DNA of 64,000 nt from Hypholoma sublateritium FD-334 SS-4 (Eukaryota; Basidiomycota; Agaricomycetes; Agaricales; Strophariaceae), in NCBI GenBank assembly GCA_000827495.1, contig KN817518.1:88405-152404 (forward strand). The letters run 5' to 3'. How positions within the stretch are numbered: the stretch's first letter is position 1; each line of letters opens with the position of its first letter. Position numbers and translations under genes: made by a program. The notes beneath the pieces were generated by a model. The model did not search any database and was not told where the DNA came from. It saw nothing but the letters and a program-made list of their open reading frames with translations. This document shows, one piece after another, positions 45,192 to 57,264 of this stretch.

Positions 45192-48100
45192 CTAGACCAC
45201 GGCGGAGGGCACCATGAATGCCCCACCAGACTGGATCGAGCTCTTCGTGATCGTGTTCGCGAGTGCGCGGCGCTTGTCCTCCCACGCCTTCAGCGCGCGC
45301 AGGAGCTGCACGATCTTGTCGCGCTTGCCCTGGCGCACGTCGTTGATGCTCACGCTGCCCATCTTCACGTCGTTGTCGAGCAGGAAGTCGAACAGCCGGA
45401 AGAGCCCGTCGAGCTTGTCGTCGTTCGGGTCCGTCGGGAAGGCCGAGTCGAGCACGGGCGGCGACGACGGCCGGCCCTTAATCGACTCCGCTAGGCGCAG
45501 CAGCGCGAGGCCGCCGCACAGCGGGCCCGTCGAGTCCGTGATCTGCAGGTTGTCGGGCAGATGGCCGTTTGCCCACTCGATGAGCGCGTCATCGACTCCG
45601 GTGTTGGTCTATAGGTCCTTTAGCAGTCTTCCTCAGATTTAGTCATTATATGAACGCACCGCCGTCCGAACCGAGGTGGTCCTCCTCATCTCGCGCGACG
45701 GCCTCGGCGGCGCGGCCATCCGCGGGGTCGACGGGACATACGCGTCCGCGCCATTCGTCCCATTCGTCCCGTTCGCCGCCATCGCCTCGTCGCTAAAGAA
45801 CGAATCAAGCCGCGTCCGCTCCGCCTCCTTTGCACCGGCATTCGCCGCTGCGTCGCCGCTCGTCAGGCCCATGAGCACGCGCGCGTCGCGGCTGGACAGC
45901 TGGTCGGGGTTTTCGCGCCGGAGCGCCTTCTGCGTCGCGTCGCGCGCGGTGGGCGAGGGCGGCCGCGGCGCAGGGTTCATCGCCTGCGCCACGACGAGCG
46001 GGATGGTGGGTATATTGCATGACGACACGACGGGTCCTGGATGAGATCGCCGTTTCAGTAGGTAGATCTGTTAACGCGACGATAGGTACGCACTCGTGTA
46101 ATCACGCCCGATCGTGGCCTTCATGATCGCTTTCATCCAATCGCGGATCGTGGTCTTCTCATCTGAGCTGAAGTAATGTGTCTTGTCGTGGTCGTGGTCG
46201 ATCCGGAAGCCGTAACGTCCGGGGTCCACGTTCTCGTCGACGGTCACCTTGTATCCGGTAATGTGGATATAGCCCTTGATGCGTGTTTCCTAGATCCCAG
46301 GTACCAAGTCAGTTCCACATGGGCATAAGTAAAGCGTAAGAGAACACCGACCGATTTGTTGTTGCTCCTCAAACAATACAAATGCGGCCCCTTCAAAATG
46401 AAATACCGCAGCTTCCACGCATTGTACCGGTCGCCCTTCTTGCGCATCCACCCCGTGTGGTCCGGCTCGCCAATCTGCTCCAGGATATTCTGGCCTTGCT
46501 TGATCGGGCCCGCGGTACCATTGCCAGTCCCTTCCAGCAATGCAGCATTGAGGCCCTCCGGCTTCGAGAGCGTGCGCTTGCGCAACAGAGTGTGGTCCTT
46601 CTTCTCTGAAACATCCGCGAGGGAGCCGACGAGCGTGGGCGATCCGTTCTCGCCGTGCGAGCGCTGCGACATCGATGACACCTTGCGCAGGCTCGCGCCG
46701 GACAGCCGCGGCAGGCTGAACTTGCTGGTCCGCTCCGGGTGCAGCGCGCCCTCCTCGACTGTGCTACTAAGAACAAATGTGAGACAGACTTCCGACGCCA
46801 ACTCCGGGCGAACGACGTACCTCGGCGCCGGTTTGCGGCTCTTCCCCAGCGTGCCCGCGAACGTGCCCCCAAAGATGCTCAGTCTGTCGCCGTGGCGCCC
46901 GCCGTCTAGACTCTTCTTCGTGCGCGCGTGGCGGCTGCCGAGGCTGGCGGAGTCGCGGGTATCCTTGCTGTCCTTGCTGTCGCGGTCCCGCACCTTCACG
47001 TCCTTGCCGCTGCCTTTGATGCTGTCCTTGTCCTTGAGTTCTTTGTCGGGGGTATCGCGAACGGTGGGCGACGGGATCGGCGAGAAGCGCGGGAGGGATG
47101 CGGACGAGTCCTGCGAGCGCCCGAAGAGCCGCCGCCGCATGCTTTTCGCAGTGGGTGCGATGTCGCCCTAAGTACATCGTCAGTACACATACAACGTCAC
47201 AAATTTATGTATGCAGCTGACATCGCTCATGTGGCCACGCTCGTCATCTTCTGCATTAACAGGAACGACAAGGTTGTTCTTCGCCGAGTCCTTGAGGTTG
47301 CCTTCGCTGGGGGACAGCACTAGCTGTGCGGGGCGGCTCTTCTAAATCAATGAAAGAAATTAATAGCTGTGAGCGAATGACTGCTGGTAAAAATAACGAA
47401 GCCGTACCCCTTCCGGAGACGGCATCGCAATGCCCAGCCCCAGCCCCGCAGCAGCAGCAGCCGCATTTGCCGTGCCATTGAGGTTCCGTACCCCGGGAGC
47501 GGACGACTCAGCGGGTACGTCCTCCTGCAACGATCCGAACTGGTTGCCGAAGCCGAACGCATGTCCATTGAACGCCTGCGACTGCGGACTAGGGACGACA
47601 TACGCCTGTCCGAGGCCCGACCCGGGGAACGAGTGGTGGCTCTGGCTCACGCTTTGCGTACGTGAGTGCGGTTGCGATTGATATGGCTGTGACTGGAGGG
47701 ACTGCGAGACGTGCGAGTGCATGCTCGTCGTGTGGTGGAGGTTCATTGGGGAGGCAGACGCAGATTGGTTGTCGTATTCCACGGACGGAGGACGGCGGAG
47801 GTCAGCGATGGCGTTGGCGATGCGGACGCGCTTGCCGAATGCCATGATCCCAATCTCGGATTTGAGTAGGCTAACGTCAAGCTCGAGGAGGACATCGCCA
47901 GTAATTTCTTGTTCTGCAGGACATCGACCACGTCATTAGCGAAGAATACGATTTAAAAGGATATCGTACGCACCTGTAAACTTCTCACACACATCTAAAT
48001 CAAAGCCCTTGCTCTTAAGCCACTCCACGACCTCCTCGACGCTCCACTCTGTTGGATGTTTCTTCTTCAAATCCGAGCCCATTGACGACGATTGTTGTAC

Positions 48101-49387
48101 CTGTTGCTGTTGTGGTGTGGCCATGGAAGGAACACCCATATTGGGAGCCGACGACGACGATACTATACTGTCATGTTTTGAGTGCAGGGCTTTATTAAAT
48201 TGAGTTGATGCTGAGGGTGACGGCAGCCCATTCGCAACCGCAGTCTCGCGAACGACTGGGGCGCTATTATGCTTCGTTTCCGATGCTGTAGCGACAGGCG
48301 CAGTGACGACAAATGGAGGTGACACGGGGGTAGGGTAAGACTGGCGCAGAGGAGATGCGGACCTGTCAGCTTCCTTTACCGGAGCTGCTTCTGGCGTGGG
48401 CTCGACGACAGGCGGTGGCGGTGAGAAGACAGGGAACGAGATGGTCGCTAGGGTGGCAGTCGGGACATCGGACTCATCGCGCGGGGGCATGTCGAGCTGG
48501 GTGCCTCCTGCCGTCCCCGACGACGCATGAGTCTCAGTCTCAGTATTGGCGGAGCCCTCTTTCTCGTGCGCACCGTCCACCTCGGCTTCTTCTGTCTCAT
48601 CTTCTTCCAGGATATAGGAGTGGGGTCGGTTGATCCTGCTCGCACGGGTGTAGTCCTCGTCCTCGCTCTCGTCGCTCAGCTCGACCTCGATAGGTGGGGC
48701 GACGGACCGATGGACGCTGGATGATTCAGTATTCCCCATCATCGCTTCCAGCTTCTCCGCCTCCTCAACGGCCCTGCGGGCCTTCGCGGCCAGCTTCTCC
48801 CTCGCAGTCTTATGCCAGTCATCGCCGGCCACGCCTTCCGCGGTGCCGTCCATGTCGCTCATGTCGTAGTCGGTGTCGGTGTCGGCACCATCGCGGCTAC
48901 TAGCGAAGCTGAAGCTGCGCGCGCCATCGCCGTCACCACCGGGTGTGCCGCGCCCGAGCTGCTCAATGGCCTTCTGGACGTCCGTCATCGTGGCTTTCAT
49001 CACCTCGCCATCGGGTGCCAACGCCTGCACCGGCGATTCGACATCTGCTTGGCCCGCACTAAAGTCGCTTTCGTATCCGTCGGTGCTCCCATTGAGGAAT
49101 GACGCGGGGGGCTGCTTCGGCACTGGGGAGGCGATGGCGGAGGTCTCGGCGGCGGCCTGGGTGCCACTGGATGACGGCGGAGCGGCCGTGATGGCGGCTG
49201 GGGGCGCTGGTGCGGTGTAGCTTACTGGGAACAAGCCAACCCTCCCGGCCAGATTGCGTCCTTGCCACCAGCCGTCGCCGTAGAGGTCGTCCTTCTCTAC
49301 GACCTCGATGCGCTCGCCGGCGTGAAAGGAAACCTCATCCTCGTGCTCGGGGAGAAAGTCGTGCAACGCATAGACGTAGTCAGGCAT
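45192..49387 (-). CDS. BOI-type polarity protein with SH3, SAM, PH and C-terminal CH-like domains
   Basis: Scaffold protein of the Boi1/Boi2 family, which link Rho/Cdc42 signalling to exocytosis and polar growth at the plasma membrane. The first exon (from ATG 49387) encodes the SH3 domain MPDYVYALHDFLPEHE through GWWQGRNLAGRVGLFPVSY (residues 1-57), then a long disordered Ser/Pro/Glu region, and starts a SAM domain (WSVEEVVEWLKSKGFDLDV) that the next exon completes. A Gln/Ser-rich stretch, a Lys/Asp/Ser-rich stretch and the PH domain follow (DHTGWMRKKGDRYNAWKLRY, FILKGPHLYCLR, then KGYIHITGYKVTVDENVD and DKTHYFSSDEKTTIRDWMKA). The last about 110 residues (DDALIEWANGQLPDN, GLFRLFDFLLDNDVKMG, RDKIVQLLRALKAWED) look like a calponin-homology fold, which yeast Boi proteins lack. 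Confidence 0.85.
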
Positions 49388-50301
49388 CTAGCGCGCTGCA
49401 CTGTGGCTGGTGTCCGTGATGTGGGGGTCGATGGAGAAGACAAGAAGCTTGTGAATCAGTGCGGCGGTACGTCGTGGATGTGGGAAATCCCGAAATAGGG
49501 TAATCGGAATCCGGTAAGAAGGGATCGTCCGTTAGTCGTAAAGAAATGCCAGTGCTGAGGGCAATAAGACCAGCACTAGTCAAAGCCAGAGTCAAGCTTG
49601 AGTCAAGCGTTGATTCTAGGACAAGGGATTGCGTCTAGCTTTTCCGCCAAGCTCCGACTCCACGTGAGACTACTCTGGTTCCACTTTCCACAAAACATTT
49701 ATGACGATTCTTGCTCAGCGCTCGTCGTCCATGAGACACCCTCAAACTGCCTCTACCTTCACCCGCAGACAGTTGCTATCTTCTTATGTGGCTTCTGTGT
49801 CAATCGCCGACCTGACCAAGTCACTTTAAATATTTCACTATAAATAGACCCATCTCAGGTCGCTGCTATCTCAGTCTGTCCATGTCAGCAAGAACTAGTG
49901 CACGTCTTCAAATCTGTAAATGCAAGCTCCCCTTCGAGCATCTCCTGTAGATCGACACGCTCCTTCACGGCCCTTCTGCCAGCTCTCGAGTTACATGAAC
50001 TGTTTGCACGAAATCAAAATAAGCTTAGAATGACAAGCTATTAACTGCGTTCTATCTGCGCGGATCGTCCTCGACACAACCGCAAGGCTGAACCGACAAG
50101 GAAACAAGAAGACTATTCTATGAACCTCTTACAACATAACGGCCAGAAGCGCCAACGTACATTACCTACTCGCACAGATCGTTGCAAGGGTATACCTCTA
50201 TCGATACATAACCGGATCATCTACATCTTCCATAGTAATGAGCATTCTACTTCCCAATGTCCAAGTTCGCCGAAACGCCCATTTCTCCCTCTCACGCTTC
50301 A
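49388..50301. other. Intergenic region, BOI promoter / exporter 1 3' end
   Basis: About 910 bases without a supported gene. Short repeats of agtcaag occur near 49570-49605. Confidence 0.45.
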
Positions 50302-52407
50302 TCACACTTTCCCTCCTTCCTCCTGCAAAGCGGCCCGAGCCATCTGCATCTCCCTCAGCTTCTGCCGCCTGACCCGATAGACCGGCCCGATCCGAATAGC
50401 GAGGTACACGAAGGGCAGCGCGAGCGCCAGCAGGCCTGCGAGGAGGATATAGGTCCAGCCGATGCCCATCCCCTTGAGCATGAGCTCGATCACGGAGACG
50501 AGCACGGCACTCAGCGTGCAGCGGATGAGGTTGTTCTATTCCTTGAATGAGCACTAACCACACAGAGAGAGGCAGAACGCGAGACGCACGCAAGCGGTGA
50601 CCGACGAGCTCTGTCCCGGGACAAGGTCGATCATCAGTGTCGACGCGACGTTCATTATCGAGATGCTCATGTATCCAACTGTGAAGGAAGCGCCAAATAA
50701 GTAAATTACTATCCATTTAGAGACCGACTTAGCAACTGCGCGCTTACTGATAAATGTCAATATTAATGGCCCTGCGATGTTAACTTTCTCCTGGATGCAC
50801 CAGCCGTAGCCGGCTGTAGCGGCACTCATCGTAAGAATATAAATGGGCAGGAGCCGCAGGCGTGCCTGAAAACAGTCAGTCAATACCCACTTCGCCGCTG
50901 CGTAACTTCCGTGCTCACCTTCTCCAGCGGGAACCCGTCTTCCTGGTTCAGATGAACAGAGCCCGGCTCACCCTGCAATTGAGCCTGCGCTCTCGCCTTG
51001 AACCGCTGATACTCCATGTCGAGTATCCGCCCCGTGATAGAGCTGCCAACGATCATGCCGCCGCCAATAGCTAAATAGCACAACCCAATTGTCGTTTCGT
51101 TTAAGGACGGGTAAGTCTGCACGAAGAGCGTCGATATCGTGGCCGTGACGCCATAATACACCGCGCAGCCGAACGCGCTGATGAGGAGGAGAACGTCGAC
51201 GTCGGGGTTCAAGAAGAGGGCAAATGGGTTGCGCGGGATCTTGATTGCAGATGGGGCGCGCGGGGGCAGGGGCGGCGCATTCCGCCCAATGATGGGTATG
51301 ACAGGCCTGTAGATGAGGAAGATGTTCGACCTGCCGCGTTCGTGTATCGATTTCAACGTCTCTGGTTGAAATCTATTCAACAAAAATTAAATATCGATTT
51401 CACTAGCATGAATCTCAAGGCTCACAGAATAATAATCACAAAACATATTGACGCGGCGATACACAGGAACCAGAAGAGCGCCCGCCAGCCAAGATGGCCC
51501 GCCAGTGCTCCACCTATCACAGGCCCAATCGCCGGTCCAACCTACCGCGGGGAGTCAGAGCGGTTCCGCAAATAGCATAGCATCTAGTCGGGCACAATAC
51601 ACACCATGGGCCCGAGGGTAAATATCCCAAAGAAACCACCTCTTTCTGCACGCGTGGAGATATCGCCCACAACGCCGGCACCTATAAAAAGTAAAAAGCC
51701 ATGAACATCGAGGCCAGAAGTCGCGCCTGCCGAGACGAGAACCACACACCAATCGCAATCGTGCTCGCAGATCCCGCGGCTTGGAGGCACCGCAGGAGCA
51801 TTAATAGCCAGAAGTCCGACGTGGGGACGAGCGCTAGGCCGACGCAGGAAAGGGATAGGATAAGCAGGCATGCTGCCGATATCGGACGTCGGCCGACGTG
51901 GTCAGACACGGGGCCCCATAGCATGGGCGCTGGGTAGGCATCGTGAGTTCAAGATGGAGTACTTGGATGGATGGAAATCGCGTACCTACGCCTTGTAGGA
52001 CCATGTACATGGTAACCTGATTGAGGAGGGCCATGTTACATCGGCCCGATGCACATTGAGAAAAATACTTACAGTCAAATTTATGAGCTCCGTGGACTTT
52101 CCAAACGCTACTGAGAGCGTAGGCAGTGCCGGCAGGTAGATGTTCGCTGTGAGCGGGCTGCCAGGGCGCGTCAAAATGATCAGCCGAGTCCAAGTGCTTC
52201 AAGGCATCACGCGCGGAATCACCTGAAAACCCCAACAAACGCGGTGAAGCAGACGATGAACCATTTCTCTCTTCTTGAGAATCTACTAGTATAAGCGTCT
52301 TCTACGCTGAGGACGGGCTGTGGAGCAGCTGCTTCATCCGCCGCCTGGTCATTATTCTTGTCATCGTCGTCGCTGAGTCGTTTCTGGTCGTTATTATGCA
52401 CGGACAT
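50302..52407 (-). CDS. MFS multidrug exporter, DHA1/QDR-like, copy 1
   Basis: Drug:H+ antiporter of the major facilitator superfamily, plasma membrane. The ATG at 52407 begins MSVHNNDQKRLSDDDD; a cytosolic acidic N-terminus of about 45 residues precedes SRREKWFIVCFTAFVGVF (first membrane segment). Next is SPLTANIYLPALPTLSVAFG and a very short exon (VTMYMVLQGV), then APMLWGPVSDHVGRRP (motif A), VGLALVPTSDFWLLMLLRCLQAAGSAS, a second half with FNPDVDVLLLISAFGCAVYYG, TIGLCYLAIGGGMIVGSSITGR and GFGWCIQ-like blocks, ending YLAIRIGPVYRVRRQ and EEGGKV. About eight introns, about 560 residues. The pattern SPLTANIYLPALPTLS places it with QDR-type DHA1 carriers. It is the downstream member of a tandem pair with the gene at 53425-55570. 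Confidence 0.85.
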
Positions 52408-53424
52408 TATTGCAGCAAGGTTTTGTTTCGTTTACGGCGTAAAGCAGGTCCAAAGGACGATGAGCTGTGAGAAACGCATACCAAGATGTGGGCAGTATTT
52501 AAATAAAGTGGCAAAAGAACGTATGGGACGGGGGACAAGTTGCCGAGCGGCGAAGATTTGTCATGCGGCATAAAATCCGAGCGATCATTTCCGTTCCGGG
52601 TCGCGTGCCGCCTCATGTCAATGATCTTTGAACGCTTGAACTTGCTTTGAACGAATGATTTCCAGATCACCTTAAGCTCAAATAATTGTAAAAAAATCTT
52701 ATTTCTTTACTATGGCACAATGACTCTTAATAAAGAGACTCGCGAATGAATTGGGCCTCACTTAGCAGAGTTATGCTACTACTTACTTACATGTTATCAC
52801 AATGTTATCATTACACTCAGAATTTCGAAGTGCCACTGCGGCTGGTCGTGGTTTGGTCATGGTTCACCCGGAACGTTGACCGCTGTGACTCATGGCAGCA
52901 TAAATAGAATATCATAAACTTCACGCAAAAATAAATCTATGAAGTCAAACACTAACTTTACACGCTTTTCTAACGGGTCCGAGCTGCCTCAGTGAGCGCA
53001 GCCTGATGTCATCGATATGCATTTCCACTTCAGTAAGCGGTGGGGTCGAGCAAGGAATCTTCCCCTCCGGGAGTATATCCCTATGTAGACAATGAGTCAT
53101 AGCTATTTTTATTACTTACATCATAAGATCTTCTACCTAGGTACACACAACAGTACACAACCCGGGGCGAGGTAGAGGTGTGCGCCAAGTGCTCGGAGCT
53201 AACAGTGCAATTCTTGCAATATAAAAATGACATGCATTGCAATAATCTACTACGGATGAATAGCACTGGAAGTCATATTCCAAATGTCTGTCGTCAACAA
53301 GTCGTCAAAGTATGTAATTATTTATGGGTATCAAATTATCTTTTCGAGCATCTCGCTCACACATTTAGTTTTGTGGGCGCTCCGAATACCAATATCAATC
53401 TCTCATTTTTGTGATCATGGCATA
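52408..53424. other. Intergenic region between the tandem exporters
   Basis: About 1 kb, AT-rich, with promoter sequence for exporter 1 and the 3' end of exporter 2. No fragment of a third exporter was recognised. TTTATTTAAATACT (minus strand) at about 52496 may be the core promoter. Confidence 0.4.
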
Positions 53425-55570
53425 TCATGCCTTCTCACCGCCTACCTCCATAGCGGCAGCTTGCGCCATCTCAGCCTCCCTGCGTTTCTGCCGCTTTACG
53501 CGATAAATTGGCCCAATTCGTATGGCGAGATACACCATGGGTATGGTCAGCAGCAGCAGCCCGGCAAGGAGGATATACGTCCAGCCAATTCCCAGTGCGT
53601 TAAGCATTAACTGGATAACAGAAACGAGGAGCGCGCTGAGGGCACATCGGATAAGGTTGTTCTAAATTACGGGCGGGATTCTTATTAATGATAAATAAAT
53701 TGTAATAGGTGGAATTGTGAACGCACACAAGCGGTTACTGAAGAGCTTTGGCCGGGGACGAGGTCAATCATCAACGTAGACGCGACGTTCATCATTGCAA
53801 TACTCGTATATCCCACTAGTGGTAGAGAAATTGAACAAAAAAATTAGATCTCAATTTTAAGGCCGAGAGTGAACACTTCAACACTCAAAACTCACTAATG
53901 AATTGAAGGATTAACGGGACAGCGATGTTCACCTTCCTCTGGATGCTCCACCCGTATCCTGCAACAGCAGCAGTCATAATTATAATGTATATCGGGACAA
54001 AGCGCAAGCGTGCCTGTTGGAAGTAAAAGTAAAAACAAGTCACCACAGATATTGCGACCGCACTCACCTTCTCAAGCGGGAAATTCTCTTCCCTATTTAA
54101 ATTAATAGTCTCTGACTGGTCACTGAGCTTGGCCTGGGCTTTCTCCTTAAACCTCCGGTACTCGATGTCAAGCAAGCGGCCAGTAATAGAGCCTCCTGCG
54201 ATCATACCTCCCCCCATGGCCAAGTAGCAGAGCCCGATAGTTGTCTCTGTCAGGAATGGGTAGGTCTTGATGAAGAGCGTCGAAAGCGTGGCGGTGACGC
54301 CATAATACACCGCGCACCCGATCGCGCTAATGAGCAGCAGGACATCAACATCCGGGTTGAGGAAGAGACCGAACGGGTTTCGGGAGACTTTAACTGTGGC
54401 AGGCCTGGATGTGGGTTTGGGGACCGCGTTCCGTCCGATGACGGGAATAACAGGTCTGTAGATGATATATAGATTCGAGAGGCCGCGGTCGCTTATTGAC
54501 TTTAATGTCTCTGGCTGGAACCTGATAAGCGGTCATTAATTGGTGTCTTTCACTGGCGTTCCAGCGAACGGAAAGCTTACAGAATAATAATCACAAAACA
54601 AATCGACGCCGCAATGACCAAGAACCAGAAGAGTGCCCTCCAGCCAAGATGTCCCGCCAGCGCTCCGCCTATTACAGGACCAAGTGAGGGACCAACCTGG
54701 CACAGACAAATAATTGAAGATTGCAGCGTAAGCGACATCGACGGTGTCATGTACGTACCATGGGTCCAAGGATAAATAACCCGAAGAAGCCACCTCTTTC
54801 TGCGCGCGTAGATATATCACCAATGACACCCGCGCCTAATGAAAACAACGCGGCGTGAGCGCTGCCGCCTACAAGTCGTTTGGTGGAAATGAAATACCGA
54901 TGGCGATCGTGCTGGCAGACCCGGCCGCTTGAAGGCATCGCAGGAGCATCAAAAGCCAGAAGTCCGATGTGGGTACCAGTGCCAGGCCTACGCAGGACAA
55001 AGAAAGGATCAAAAGACACGCAGCAGATGTTGGGCGCCGACCAAGATGATCAGACACAGGACCCCACAGCATGGGCGCTGGATGATGGGATCCGAGTGAG
55101 AAATGAGATGCCAGAAGAAGCATTGCAGGTGCACTGCTGCAATTCACATACCAATAGCTTGTAGCACCATGTACATTGTGACCTACGTGGACAGATGCAA
55201 TTTAACCTGGGTGTCACGAACGACAGCAGGGAGACTTACAGTCAGATTTATGAGCTCCGTTGATTTTCCAAATGCTACTGAAAGTGCAGGCAGTGCCGGT
55301 AGGTAAATGTTTGCCGTTAGCGGGCTTAAAAAAAATCGCGCTGTTAATATTTTTGGCGGAGGCACTCAGCATCGCGTACTGTGTTCACCTAAAGATCCCC
55401 ACAAAGGAAGTAAAGGACACAATAAACCATTTCTCGTGTTTTGTGAACCGGTCGTACTCTGCTTCTGTGTTCGAAGACGCATGTGGAGTTGCCGTCAGCG
55501 GTGCATCTGTAATCTTAGCTGACTCGACATCCTTGAGTTGCTGCTTTTCGTTTTCTTCACTGACAGACAT
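53425..55570 (-). CDS. MFS multidrug exporter, DHA1/QDR-like, copy 2
   Basis: Second QDR-like drug:H+ antiporter, highly similar to copy 1 downstream and in the same exon arrangement. The ATG at 55570 begins MSVSEENEKQQLKDVE; the first segment is HEKWFIVSFTSFVGIF, then SPLTANIYLPALPALSVAFG, the short exon TMYMVLQAI, APMLWGPVSDHLGRRP and CVGLALVPTSDFWLLML. The C-terminus is YLAIRIGPIYRVKRQ to EVGGEKA. Codon use is more AT-rich than in copy 1, so the duplication is not recent. Upstream (55734-55920) lies a foldback element that may carry or disturb its promoter. Substrate is not predictable. Confidence 0.85.
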
Positions 55571-56027
55571 GAGTAGTATTGCAGGCGTTCGTTAGTTAGA
55601 CCCAAGGGATAAGCGGGGATGGCTTGTTGAAGACATGTCCTTAAGTAGTACATGAGTGTAATACGCATGACCTGCCGAGGGAACGCGCAAGCGCCGGCCG
55701 GGAAGCAACCGATCATAAATTGTGGATGCGCTGTAGTCTCGCGAGCCAGCCGTTCTTATCCTAATCGGGTATGTCGCCAGGTTTTCGAGCCATCAGCAAA
55801 AATTGATGGCAAAGACATACCCCAGAACTGAGGTATCCGGCCCCATCAATTTATTTGATGGCTCACGATTTCTGGCCAGATACCCGATTAGGGCAACACA
55901 ACGGCTGGCTCGCGAGACTAGATGCGCTGTCGAAAAGTATAAATAGGCTTCAGTATATTTACCTCGTTCAGGATTTTCCCCGAAGTTCAACGCTGACCTA
56001 CGCTGACCTCCAAAATCAGATGGATTC
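55571..56027. other. Intergenic region containing a foldback element
   Basis: Between the start of exporter 2 and the 3' end of the glutathione transferase. About 187 of its 457 bases are the foldback element; a TATAAATA-like sequence lies at about 55942-55949 on the plus strand but precedes no plus-strand gene. Confidence 0.45.
55734..55920. mobile_element. MITE-like foldback element with 9-bp target duplication
   Basis: The ends are inverted: TAGTCTCGCGAGCC... on the left and ...GGCTCGCGAGACTA on the right, perfect for the outer 21 bases, with a looser inverted match continuing inward for about 40 more (both arms contain TAATCGGGTAT and GAGCCATCA). The element is immediately bordered by GATGCGCTG at 55725-55733 and again at 55921-55929, a 9-bp direct repeat. 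That size fits Mutator-like elements (9 bp) and is close to hAT (8 bp). There is no ORF, so it is non-autonomous. It sits 164 bases upstream of the exporter 2 ATG. Confidence 0.75.
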
Positions 56028-57264
56028 TCAAGGGAGAACCCTTCCTTCGTTGATCGCGGTTGCAACCATACTCGTGTTAGGGCGATTGTATGCATACCTG
56101 AAAATCAAAGATCAAAGATGCACGGTCAAAACGACAGGCGGGCGAAAGCGTTTTGAGGCTAACCTTTCGTAACTATCAAGATATAGCTGCTCGGAGCTGC
56201 AAGTAGCCTTGAACGCAGGATGCTCAAATAAGCGCCCGAGCCAACCGCTAAAGCGTTCCCCATGTGGCATTTGAAATCCTCGGTAGTGAGTCAGAACTAT
56301 TTTTGCCCTGTACAACCCTAAATTGAACGGATTGGTGAATTCGGTGTATATGTATTAGATGGAAACAATTCAGAAATCTACGCACATGGAGCCGTCATGA
56401 CGTCCGCCCAGCTAAGTTCTGTTTGGCCCGGAATCCATACACCCAATCCTCGGCGAAGGGATTCAAGTTCACCTTCTCCCGACGTTCCCCCAAGGGCGAG
56501 AATTTCTCGTTCGGCACGTTCGAAAAGAGAAACAAGACCTTCGATAGACGTGTGGAACTCTCTGCCGGCTTCAATTTGCTTTTCCTCTGTCTGGGCCTGG
56601 ATATAGCGATAGAATGCAGGGACCAAACTGCGATTGACATGATCTGCTTGGAGGCGCACCAAGCCTCTGGCGTCTACTAGCTTAAAAGCTTGACTGTCGC
56701 TTACTATACGTGTGTCAACTTACAAGCATTAGCAATAGGGGGTAAAATGCTTCGTTGAGTGGTCGTCGACGCCAGACTGCGAAAGACAACGTCAGCTGTA
56801 GCAATATGATGTTGAGCTAAAATGGGCGCCCACTCTTCCAAGAACTCCATGATAACCGTACTCTCGTTGAGAGACCTCGGTGGACTGTAGCGATTGAATC
56901 TCAATCCGGGAACGAGTCCCTTGGGAGAAACATCGAGCAATTCTTTCGGTTTCTTGTACGGATCAACTTCGTCTAACCCGGACGCCGTGTCAAGACATCA
57001 TTCCTAGCAGCAGGTGCACATAACTCACGGTACTGAAGAAAATCAGCAAACGGGTCACTTATATGAAGAAATGATTCATACCTTGTAAGATATTCCAAGA
57101 ATTTCAAACGCCACCCACACTCGCTGCACGAAAGGGCAGAAACAACTTCCGAACAAGGTTATATCTTCGTCTTTCGCATGAGCTTTCACCGTGACGAGTG
57201 CGTCGCCTGTGCACTCTGTATGATATGCTTTCCCTGAGTCGCCTTTCTTGGAGGCGACTGACAT
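56028..57264 (-). CDS. Omega-like glutathione S-transferase
   Basis: Glutathione-dependent thiol transferase or reductase of omega type (catalytic cysteine), cytosolic stress and xenobiotic metabolism. ATG at 57264: MSVASKKGDSGKAYHTEC, then the thioredoxin-like domain with FGSCFCPFVQRVWVAFEIL (active-site Cys-Pro-Phe), YHEVDPYKKPKELL, VSPKGLVPGLRFNR and ESTVIMEFLEEW (glutathione-site Glu-Ser). The helical domain includes ARGLVRLQADHVNR, FYRYIQAQTEEKQI, TELSWADVMTAPW, LYRAKIVLTHYRGFQM, AFKATCSSEQLYLDSYER and YAYNRPNTSMVATAINEGR, ending VLP at 56028. A 4-nt exon at 57029-57032 is required for frame (K|Y-C..|). About 290 residues. Confidence 0.88.
57029..57032 (-). other. Four-nucleotide microexon of the glutathione transferase
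   Basis: On the minus strand, ISYK is followed by intron GTATGA..TTCAG, then TACC, then intron GTGAGT..GTTAG, then ACGAAGTTGATCC. Joining the three pieces gives ISYK-Y-H-EVDPYKKP, the family sequence. Skipping TACC puts EVDPYKKP out of frame. Confidence 0.65.

Noticed and set aside
55734..55920. Palindrome as a transcription terminator or a tRNA-like hairpin
   Set aside because: The 9-bp flanking duplication and the length of the inverted arms fit an inserted foldback element better.
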